Source: Deltaproteobacteria bacterium (GTDB lineage: Bacteria > Desulfobacterota > Desulfobacteria > Desulfobacterales > JAUVGT01). From it: a stretch of DNA of 5,021 nucleotides. Below are positions 1-4,937 of this stretch, piece after piece. Position 1 is the first letter of the stretch; each line of letters starts with the position of its first letter. A program made the translations under genes and the position numbers. Below the pieces are notes generated by a model that worked only from the letters and a program-made list of their open reading frames with translations, did not search any database and was not told the origin of the DNA. The DNA is taken from assembly GCA_030593645.1 (NCBI GenBank), contig JAUVGT010000369.1:1-5021 (forward strand), written 5' to 3'.

Positions 1-504
1 TCTCGGCATATTTGAATTGATCTGGGCGATCACAAGATCCGCGGAAAGGGCGGCGGAAAGACAGACATCCACCGAAATCCCCAGGCTCATCCAGCCGAAA
101 TCATCGGGCGGCGAAACTTGAACCAGTGCCACATGCACCGGTAGCTGCCGGCTTTTGAAGAGACGCGGTACCGCGGATAGGTTAAGGGGAGTGATGAACC
201 GGATGTTTTTAGCGAGACCTTTGGGTTTAGCTGATCCCAGGTAAAAAGAACGTATATTCATACTCTGTTTGCCTGTTTTATCTGCAAGAAGAGTCAGAGG
301 TGTACTTTCCAAAGACAGCAGCCGAACAATTTCAACATCTGTCAATCTTCCGGTAGACCGGGAAAGGGCCCGGACCAGATGCTGGGGTTCACCGCATGAG
401 GAACCGATAAATACCCTTTGGCCCGGCCGGATCAATTTCATTGCTTCATCTGCAGTGCGCTTATTTTTAATATAATTATCTGCCCATGAGCCCAGAGTCC
501 TCAT
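1..504 (-). CDS. Acetyl-CoA hydrolase/transferase family protein, N-terminal part (partial)
   Basis: The minus strand is open from an ATG at 502-504 to the left edge (168 codons, no stop), so this is the N-terminal piece of a longer gene. A Shine-Dalgarno AAGG lies just upstream of the ATG. The family moves CoA between acyl groups or hydrolyses acetyl-CoA, in the cytoplasm. Visible family signatures: RPGQRVFIGSSCGEPQ at residues 26-41 (the 'pG..VFIGS.cGEPq' turn), NIRFITP near 100-106, VALVQVSPPDDFGWMSLG at 125-142, and VIAQINSNMPR at 158-168. These match the N-terminal CoA-transferase domain. The catalytic glutamate belongs to the C-terminal domain and is outside the window. Related proteins are about 430 aa, and in deltaproteobacteria some are fused to a GNAT acetyltransferase domain; which form this is cannot be told. 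It points the same way as the downstream-written hydrolase at 837-1535, but the 332-nt gap argues for a separate transcript. Confidence 0.85.
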   Translation of the reverse strand, partial: MRTLGSWADNYIKNKRTADEAMKLIRPGQRVFIGSSCGEPQHLVRALSRSTGRLTDVEIVRLLSLESTPLTLLADKTGKQSMNIRSFYLGSAKPKGLAKNIRFITPLNLSAVPRLFKSRQLPVHVALVQVSPPDDFGWMSLGISVDVCLSAALSADLVIAQINSNMPR

Positions 505-532
505 GATATTACCTTTTTAATTCCTTGTTTTG

Positions 533-566
533 ATTATAAATCTTAATTGTTTATGATATTACAATT
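533..566 (-). promoter_or_regulatory. Candidate promoter/operator of the acetyl-CoA hydrolase/transferase gene
   Basis: On the minus strand a perfect -10 hexamer TATAAT lies at 533-538, 28 nt ahead of the start codon. No good -35 hexamer sits at 16-18 nt spacing. Where it would be (about 555-562) there is a small perfect inverted repeat, AATTGT at 545-550 and ACAATT at 561-566, with a 10-nt spacer. A dyad over the -35 position could be an activator or repressor site. AT-rich DNA makes TATAAT likely by chance, so this is tentative. Confidence 0.25.
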
Positions 567-680
567 TTAATACATCCAATTCCTATTGGCAAGGGGGAAG
601 AGCACTGCAGGTTATAAAATGGATGTAGGGGCCGGCTTATGCAAGCACAGCCTTACGTATCCTCCACCACTGTACCGACC

Positions 681-832
681 CTTTTTGGGGTATGGTGGAA
701 TACTGAAATATTGGAATGGTGGGTATGGATGAATGCCAATCCAATAGAAATGTCACATCAACCCATAGAAACGCAATACATCGTCTCTACATCAAAGTAC
801 CATTATTCCAACATTCCATTATTCCCCAAAAG
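681..832. repeat. Imperfect inverted repeat with an 8-nt tandem motif
   Basis: Two arms of about 29 nt, 695-723 and 799-827, are inverted copies of one another with mismatches (roughly four of five positions agree). Outside them CTTTTTGGGG at 681-690 faces CCCCAAAAG at 824-832. The right arm is itself a short tandem repeat with an 8-nt period (ATTATTCC, AACATTCC, ATTATTCC over 803-826). The 75-nt centre (724-798) is not repetitive. The right end is 4 nt from the stop codon of the hydrolase at 837. It may be a decayed miniature element or a dispersed intergenic repeat. As an RNA hairpin it could shield the 3' end of the hydrolase transcript, but there is no U-tract typical of an intrinsic terminator. 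Confidence 0.5.
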
Positions 833-836
833 GCGG

Positions 837-1535
837 TTAAAAAATCGTCATCAGTGACTCCCACCTATCATATTCGGTTTCTCTCGGCAGGTTCTTTCCG
901 GTCAATATTTCTATCATACTCGCATCATTAAACCTAAGAAACGGATTCACCTTTAACTCCTGACTGATGGTCGAAACAACATGCTCCGGATTATATTTTT
1001 TCAGGTAAATATCGATCTCAATATTATCCGGCTCGATCGTCCGAGCCACGGCCATGGAGTATTCCACATAATCATGACCGGCGTATACCTTTGTCTCACC
1101 CGGTAACGCAATCAAACGCTTTAGGGATTTAAAAAACCCGTTCATATTATCTGAAAAACAATTGCCCACCGTACCATTAAAAAGGGTATCGCCGGTAATG
1201 ATAATGTTGTCAAAATGAAACACTATCGAATCATCGGTATGGCCCGGTGTATGGTACACGTTTATCTTTTCCCCGCCAAGTTCAATGATTTTTTTTTCAG
1301 GAAGTGCCTGATTGTCCAGATATGCTCCTTTTGACTTTTCAATGAGTTCATCTGTTCCCATGGTATGATCCGGATGTTTATGGGTATTGGATATATATTC
1401 TATGCTCAGATCGTTTTCCGAAGCAAAAGCCATAATCGAATCAACCGCCCCCCCGTCTATGGCCATCGCTGATCTCCCGGTATAAACAATGTAACCCAGG
1501 TTATCCGCTGAATATCTAAATTGTCTTACTTGCAT
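837..1535 (-). CDS. Glyoxalase II-like metallo-beta-lactamase-fold hydrolase
   Basis: A 232-aa cytoplasmic protein with no signal peptide or membrane segment. It carries the complete dinuclear-metal set of the metallo-beta-lactamase fold: HKHPDH (H52, H54, D56, H57), PGH (H99), GDTLF (D116) and AGHDY (H154). The spacing, the HxHxDH form and the C-terminal motif KVNPFLRFND (195-204) point to the hydroxyacylglutathione hydrolase (glyoxalase II) branch, which hydrolyses thioesters such as S-lactoylglutathione. Glyoxalase II is usually about 250 aa, so the length is slightly short but no block is missing. Many anaerobes lack glutathione, so the real thioester may be another one; I do not assign a gene symbol. 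The ATG at 1533-1535 is supported by a GGGGGAG ribosome binding site 7 nt upstream. The gene is transcribed divergently from the radical SAM cassette. An A9 run lies in the coding strand (1289-1297). Confidence 0.85.
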   Translation of the reverse strand: MQVRQFRYSADNLGYIVYTGRSAMAIDGGAVDSIMAFASENDLSIEYISNTHKHPDHTMGTDELIEKSKGAYLDNQALPEKKIIELGGEKINVYHTPGHTDDSIVFHFDNIIITGDTLFNGTVGNCFSDNMNGFFKSLKRLIALPGETKVYAGHDYVEYSMAVARTIEPDNIEIDIYLKKYNPEHVVSTISQELKVNPFLRFNDASMIEILTGKNLPRETEYDRWESLMTIF

Positions 1536-1619
1536 ACACTCACTCCCCCGTTTATCTTGAACCCAGTAACCTCTTTGCTGAATGATAGTAAAACCTATCT
1601 CAAAAATATGGATTCTACT

Positions 1620-1625
1620 ATTATA
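1620..1625 (-). promoter_or_regulatory. Candidate -10 element for the glyoxalase II-like gene
   Basis: The minus strand reads a perfect TATAAT here, 84 nt ahead of the start codon of the hydrolase. The hexamer at 18-nt spacing (AAGACT, 1644-1649) matches the -35 consensus in only three positions. The site is in the divergent control region where a leftward promoter must lie, unless the gene is read from further right. Weak evidence. Confidence 0.25.
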
Positions 1626-1652
1626 AACATATTAATTCAAGTCAGTCTTGAT

Positions 1653-1681
1653 TTGCTTTTTCACAATACCCGTTCTTTAAT
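1653..1681 (+). promoter_or_regulatory. Candidate promoter for the radical SAM cassette
   Basis: TTGCTT (1653-1658) and TTTAAT (1676-1681) are separated by 17 nt. The -10 matches five of six consensus positions, the -35 only three. Transcription would start near 1688, giving a leader of about 69 nt that contains the inverted repeat at 1707-1750. A second possible -10, TATAGT at 1699-1704, has no partner -35 at normal spacing. Confidence 0.3.
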
Positions 1682-1706
1682 AAAAATTCCAGGTATGGTA
1701 TAGTCA

Positions 1707-1750
1707 AATCATTCTATAAACCTGTCACATTATTTTACATAGAATGGATT
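1707..1750 (+). promoter_or_regulatory. Inverted repeat (leader hairpin or operator) ahead of the cassette
   Basis: AATCATTCTAT (1707-1717) pairs with ATAGAATGGATT (1739-1750) through 8 perfect base pairs (1710-1717 with 1739-1746) and 3 more after one bulged G, around a 21-nt loop. The right arm includes GGA (1746-1748), the only Shine-Dalgarno-like bases ahead of the ATG at 1757. In RNA the hairpin could hide the ribosome binding site; in DNA the two half-sites, about 29 bp centre to centre, could be an operator. The structure is seen in the sequence; the function is inferred. Confidence 0.4.
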
Positions 1751-1756
1751 CTTAAA

Positions 1757-3172
1757 ATGGTTAAAAAATGTTTACTAATCTCTCCGCCCGGTGAATTGAA
1801 TGTATTTCCCCGCGGAATCATGGAGATCGCCACATTTTTGAATTCCCAGGGAGTTCCATGCGATGTTTTACCTCTCGGATATTATCTGAAAAATATCTAT
1901 AATACCGATCCATATGGATATATTCTTCAGGACTTGGATAAAAAGGAAATCTATAATACTCTTCAGGATAAAATAGAAGAGACTAATCCTGAATTGATCG
2001 GTATCAGTAATGTCTACACCAGGGACAATAAAAGCTGTCTTGAAATTGTCAGTATGTGCAAGCAAATCCGCCCTCAGGTGCTGACCGTAATGGGTGGTCA
2101 GCATGCAACTTTTTGCGATAAAGAATGTTTAAAAAATTCGGATCTTGATATTATTGTCAGGGGAGAAGGAGAATGGACCCTGATTGAGATTCTAAAGGCG
2201 ACCGGTGAAAAAAAAGATTTTGATCAAATTCCGGGGATCACATATCGAAAAAATGGGTCCGTTCATCAAAATCCAACTCGTTCCATGGGAAAACTGAATA
2301 AAATCCCCCCTGTCGATTTTGGTCTGCTTCCCGAAAATTATGTTAGAAACACCCTGATTCACGGTATATTAAACCGGGGCTGCGCGTTTCACTGTAAATA
2401 TTGTGTGGAAGAAAAATTCTGGAAAAATCCAAGACTCTATTCTTCTGACAAACTGATCATTGAAATGAAAGACCTGCAGGACAACTACCAGACCCAAATG
2501 ATCGGCCTGGAAGAAAGTATGCTGGACATGCGTACAAATACTTACTTTAGCCTTCTGGGAAAGATCAAAGACAACCGAATCGACCTGCGGGAGGAATTTT
2601 ATATTACCACTCGTATTGATACCGTCACAGAACAGGGAATTAAAAAAATGAAAGAGACAAATATCAATATTCTCTGTGTCGGCATTGAAAATTTTTCAGA
2701 TCAAGTACTGAAAATGATGAATAAAGGACAAAATTATGCGTCTATTTTAAAAGGCTGCGAAATGCTGAAAAACCATAATATATGGACGAACGCATATTGG
2801 ATGATCGGACATCCCGGTGACAACCCGGATAATGCTGAATATACATACTCCATGTTCAAAGAATTTTTTGAAAAAAAGCTTCTTAAGAGCGGGCATGTTT
2901 TTGTTTTTGTACCCTACCCGGGAACAGAATATTTTAATCATCCTGAAAAATACGGCATCATCATCAACAGTTATGAGTGGAGGAAATGGCGTCGATGGAC
3001 GAAAAAGCCGATCAGCTGCCTGGAAAATTTTTCAACCGATCAGGTTGTAACTGCTTATTTGAAAGCCCGTGAAATGCTCATCAATTATCAGAAGTTGAAT
3101 ACATTTCTATACAAATCAAAAAAAACGGATCCGGATAAAAATCTTTGTACAAATTTCACTTTGACCGCTTAA
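1757..3172 (+). CDS. B12-binding-domain radical SAM protein
   Basis: A 471-aa protein in the class of radical SAM enzymes with an N-terminal cobalamin-binding (Rossmann-like) domain. Residues 1-145 fit that domain: LLISPPG at 6-12, GISNVY at 82-87, VMGGQHATF at 111-119, VRGEGEW at 134-140. The radical SAM core starts at NRGCAFHCKYC, with the cluster ligands C209, C213 and C216 in CxxxCxxC spacing. Later family landmarks are VGIENFSDQVLKMMNKG (308-324), WMIGHPGD (348-355) and VPYPGTEYF (385-393). Such enzymes perform radical methylations at unactivated carbon or phosphorus, or ring formations such as the BchE cyclase; the substrate cannot be read from the sequence. The start gives the usual MVKKCLLISPP opening, though its ribosome binding site is weak (GGA). 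It is first in a same-strand cassette with two PqqD-like proteins and a SPASM enzyme, so a peptide substrate is plausible. It could instead act on a small molecule. Confidence 0.9.
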   Translation: MVKKCLLISPPGELNVFPRGIMEIATFLNSQGVPCDVLPLGYYLKNIYNTDPYGYILQDLDKKEIYNTLQDKIEETNPELIGISNVYTRDNKSCLEIVSMCKQIRPQVLTVMGGQHATFCDKECLKNSDLDIIVRGEGEWTLIEILKATGEKKDFDQIPGITYRKNGSVHQNPTRSMGKLNKIPPVDFGLLPENYVRNTLIHGILNRGCAFHCKYCVEEKFWKNPRLYSSDKLIIEMKDLQDNYQTQMIGLEESMLDMRTNTYFSLLGKIKDNRIDLREEFYITTRIDTVTEQGIKKMKETNINILCVGIENFSDQVLKMMNKGQNYASILKGCEMLKNHNIWTNAYWMIGHPGDNPDNAEYTYSMFKEFFEKKLLKSGHVFVFVPYPGTEYFNHPEKYGIIINSYEWRKWRRWTKKPISCLENFSTDQVVTAYLKAREMLINYQKLNTFLYKSKKTDPDKNLCTNFTLTA

Positions 3173-3184
3173 ATCTGGTATAAT
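3155..3184 (+). promoter_or_regulatory. Candidate internal promoter with extended -10
   Basis: TGGTATAAT (3176-3184) is a perfect extended -10 element. TTCACT (3155-3160), 18 nt upstream, matches the -35 consensus in four of six positions and lies in the last codons of the B12-type radical SAM gene. Transcription would begin near 3191, about 13 nt before the ATG of the first PqqD-like gene, giving a very short leader without a Shine-Dalgarno sequence. Confidence 0.45.
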
Positions 3185-3203
3185 ATATATTTATAATAGA
3201 AAA

Positions 3204-3494
3204 ATGAATTCATCATTACGTTATACGGATAACCAAAAATTTAGCATAAAAGCATCTGTTCTGGTTGCCCGGTTTAAAGAAGGAGGGGTCGCTTTTGACC
3301 TGGAAAGCCGTGCCTGCTGTGAATTAAATCAAACAGCGCTACTGCTCCTATCCTTAATAGATGGCAATAAAAGCCTGAAAGATGTTTTTCACTCTTTTGC
3401 TAAAAAATGTGATCAGCCTGAAGATGTAATCAGCAATGATTTTCACAGATGCTTTGCGGATCTGATTAAAGGAGGTTGGGTAGATGTTAAATAG
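3204..3494 (+). CDS. PqqD-like protein 1 (putative peptide-recognition protein)
   Basis: A 96-aa soluble protein with the PqqD-family pattern: a strand pair reading VARFKEGGVAFDLESRACCELN (21-42) that ends in the conserved 'LN' turn, a hydrophobic helix TALLLLSLIDG (44-54), then a helix-rich C-terminus ending FADLIKGGWVDV (84-95). PqqD proteins adopt the RiPP recognition element fold; they bind the leader of a precursor peptide and deliver it to a radical SAM enzyme. The ATG at 3204 is the only reasonable start: the frame is closed by a TGA at 3162-3164 and there is no other ATG. No Shine-Dalgarno sequence precedes it. It begins 31 nt after the B12-type gene and overlaps the next PqqD-like gene by 11 nt. 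It is more diverged than protein 2, with a CC pair (38-39) before LN. Family membership is fairly sure, the partner enzyme unknown. Confidence 0.75.
   Translation: MNSSLRYTDNQKFSIKASVLVARFKEGGVAFDLESRACCELNQTALLLLSLIDGNKSLKDVFHSFAKKCDQPEDVISNDFHRCFADLIKGGWVDVK
3468..3475 (+). promoter_or_regulatory. Strong ribosome binding site for PqqD-like protein 2
   Basis: AAAGGAGG, 8 nt before the ATG at 3484, lies inside the last codons of PqqD-like gene 1. It fixes the start of gene 2 and supports the 11-nt overlap as real, with translational coupling. The upstream gene, by contrast, has no recognisable site. Confidence 0.75.
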
Positions 3495-3786
3495 GAATAC
3501 CAGAGTTGAACCCAAGAATAATATTGTATTCAGGGAAGAAGATGATGGCGCGTTTTTATTCAATCCTGATAGCGGTCAAATCTTTTATTTAAATGAAATC
3601 GGGGGAGTGATCTGGCAATTCTGTAAAAAACCGATAACAGGAGATCAGATCATTAATATAATCTGCTCGGACTACCCGGATATACCTGAAGAACAAATTT
3701 CAAACGATTGTCTGGCTTTTCTTGATGATTTGATAAAACTGGATTTTTTTTCCCCTGTGAGGAGTAAAGTAAAGGAAATAAAATGA
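3484..3786 (+). CDS. PqqD-like protein 2 (putative peptide-recognition protein)
   Basis: A 100-aa soluble protein that fits the PqqD family closely: NIVFREEDDGAFLFNPDSG (13-31), IFYLNEIGGVIWQF (33-46) with the conserved LN (36-37) and W44, a 'Y-PDIPEEQISNDCLAFLDDLI' style helix pair (64-84), and a final LDFF. The fold is that of RiPP recognition elements, which hold precursor leader peptides for modification. Its start is set by the AAAGGAGG at 3468-3475. It overlaps the first PqqD-like gene by 11 nt and the SPASM gene by 4 nt (ATGA), the usual pairing of a PqqD-like protein with its PqqE-like enzyme. It therefore most likely serves the SPASM protein at 3783. A T8 run (3744-3751) lies in the coding strand near the end. 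PqqD-like proteins of the Scm cassette (ScmD) are similar in size and place; that comparison is from memory. Confidence 0.85.
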   Translation: MLNRNTRVEPKNNIVFREEDDGAFLFNPDSGQIFYLNEIGGVIWQFCKKPITGDQIINIICSDYPDIPEEQISNDCLAFLDDLIKLDFFSPVRSKVKEIK

Positions 3787-4913
3787 TAGACAAACCAACT
3801 TATCCCTTGAATTCTATCTACTTCTACCCCACTGAATCCTGTAATTTACGATGCATCCATTGCTGGCTCCATCCGCCCTATGCGCCAAATGAAAAGAGAT
3901 ACCGGGTTCAAAATACTGACAATATTACCATTCGCGAAATGGAGACCACAATTCAGGATGCATTACCTTTGGGGTTAAGTCACATAAAATTAACAGGTGG
4001 GGAGCCATTTTTGCATCCTGATATTTTTGGATATCTTGATTGTTTCTCAAAATATAATCTTGCAATTTCGATCGAGACCAATGCCACCCGGTTAGACGAG
4101 AATAAGATAAAACAACTCAAAAAATACAATATAAGACAAATCAGTGTCAGCCTTGATGGAAGCGGGCCGGAAATTCATGATAAAATAAGAGGCGTCAAGG
4201 GAAGTTTTATACAGGCACTTGAAGGAATACGGCTTCTGATTGATCACCAATTTAACCCCCAGGTTATTTTCTGCCTTCAAAAACTGAATGCCAACGATCT
4301 GGAAACAACAATCCAGCTGACCCACTCAATAAAGGTGAAATCATTTGAAATAAACCCCCTGACTCACATAGGGAAAACGGAGTTAAAACCGAACAATTGC
4401 GAAGGACTGGACATCAAAGAGTTGATATTACTTGAAAAAAAGATCGAAATAGAGTACGCTCAAAAATATCCGGACATGCACGTAAATTTATATCTTCCAC
4501 CTGCTCTAAAGGGAATCAAAGAACTTTCCCGCCGTTCATTGTGCGCGTGCAAAATATTCAATATCTGCGGTATTCTTTCCAATGGTGATATCTCTATTTG
4601 CGGCATAGGAATAATTGAAAAAGATCTTGTAATGGGAAATATCAGAAAAGATAATATTACTCATATCTGGGAAGAAGGAAAATACTTCAACATAATTCGT
4701 GAAACCGTTCCGGGTCAGCTGTCAGGCATTTGCGGAAAATGTCTGTTTAAACATCACTGCCTGGGATTTTGCCGTGCAGATGTTCTATCTGAAAGCCAAA
4801 CTGCGCTGGGGCCGAATCGCCTTTGCCAGGAAGCGTTTGAAAACGGTCTTTTCCCGGAATCCCGTATTCTTGACTCAGCAAATATTGATGGTCTCGTAAA
4901 AAGTCCGAATTAG
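3783..4913 (+). CDS. PqqE-like radical SAM/SPASM protein (putative peptide maturase)
   Basis: A 376-aa radical SAM enzyme with a C-terminal SPASM domain. The SAM-cluster motif is TESCNLRCIHCW (C20, C24, C27); TGGEPFLHPD (71-80) is the SAM-binding GGEP element, followed by SIETNAT (96-102) and VSLDGSGPEIHDKIRG (122-137). The SPASM signature is complete: C256 (or C254), G268, C273, then C317-x2-C320-x5-C326-x3-C330, and C348, enough for two auxiliary iron-sulfur clusters. C262 and one of C254/C256 are additional cysteines. Relatives such as PqqE and sactionine synthases form carbon-carbon or thioether links in peptides. The N-terminal 'YFYPTESCNLRCIHCW' is reminiscent of ScmF of the SynChlorMet cassette, from memory. 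The start overlaps the PqqD-like stop (ATGA), with AAAGGA 6 nt upstream. The last eight residues (369-376) are encoded by a repeat copy, so the original C-terminus may have been altered. The substrate is unidentified. Confidence 0.9.
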   Translation: MIDKPTYPLNSIYFYPTESCNLRCIHCWLHPPYAPNEKRYRVQNTDNITIREMETTIQDALPLGLSHIKLTGGEPFLHPDIFGYLDCFSKYNLAISIETNATRLDENKIKQLKKYNIRQISVSLDGSGPEIHDKIRGVKGSFIQALEGIRLLIDHQFNPQVIFCLQKLNANDLETTIQLTHSIKVKSFEINPLTHIGKTELKPNNCEGLDIKELILLEKKIEIEYAQKYPDMHVNLYLPPALKGIKELSRRSLCACKIFNICGILSNGDISICGIGIIEKDLVMGNIRKDNITHIWEEGKYFNIIRETVPGQLSGICGKCLFKHHCLGFCRADVLSESQTALGPNRLCQEAFENGLFPESRILDSANIDGLVKSPN

Positions 4914-4937
4914 ACGGTTTCGTAAAGAGTTCAAATT
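4887..4937. repeat. Two tandem 25-nt direct repeats over the SPASM stop codon
   Basis: Copy 1 (4887-4911) and copy 2 (4913-4937) agree at 20 of 25 positions; all differences are transitions. Each contains a GGTYTCGTAAARAGTYC core (Y = C/T, R = A/G). Copy 1 is in frame with the SPASM gene and begins exactly at codon 369; its end contributes the first base of the TAG stop. The pair looks like the end of a dispersed repeat present twice. Confidence 0.7.

Larger units (their letters stand above)
505..836. other. Intergenic region without a convincing gene
   Basis: This 332-nt gap lies between two minus-strand genes. The part next to 504 is AT-rich and holds the ribosome binding site and a candidate -10 for the acetyl-CoA hydrolase/transferase gene. 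The part from about 681 to 832 is a diverged inverted repeat (listed separately). In between, 585-680 shows nothing I can assign. A 72-codon open frame across 639-857 is discounted: it runs through the inverted repeat, ends antisense inside the next gene, has low-complexity Trp-rich content and no good ribosome binding site. Confidence 0.6.

Noticed and set aside
269..475. 68-codon plus-strand open frame
   Set aside because: It is antisense to the well-supported acetyl-CoA hydrolase/transferase gene and has no family resemblance.
624..645. Possible GTAGGGGC-type palindromic repeat in the left gap
   Set aside because: Only one half resembles such repeats; I found no complementary half nearby.
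639..857. 72-codon plus-strand open frame in the left gap
   Set aside because: It runs through the inverted repeat, gives a low-complexity Trp-rich peptide, and ends antisense inside the hydrolase gene.
1521..1703. Short plus-strand open frame upstream of the B12-type gene, considered as a precursor peptide (TTG start, or ATG 1608 for 31 codons)
   Set aside because: No ribosome binding site for either start. The long form is antisense to the start of the hydrolase, and the short form lacks a Cys-, Gly- or otherwise core-like region. It also overlaps the candidate promoters.
3161..3166. TTGACC as the -35 partner of TATAAT at 3179
   Set aside because: The spacer is only 12 nt, too short for a sigma-70 promoter; TTCACT at 3155 with 18 nt fits better.
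3744..3751. T8 run in PqqD-like gene 2 as an intrinsic terminator or programmed frameshift site
   Set aside because: No GC-rich hairpin precedes it, and the frame is intact through to the coupled SPASM start.
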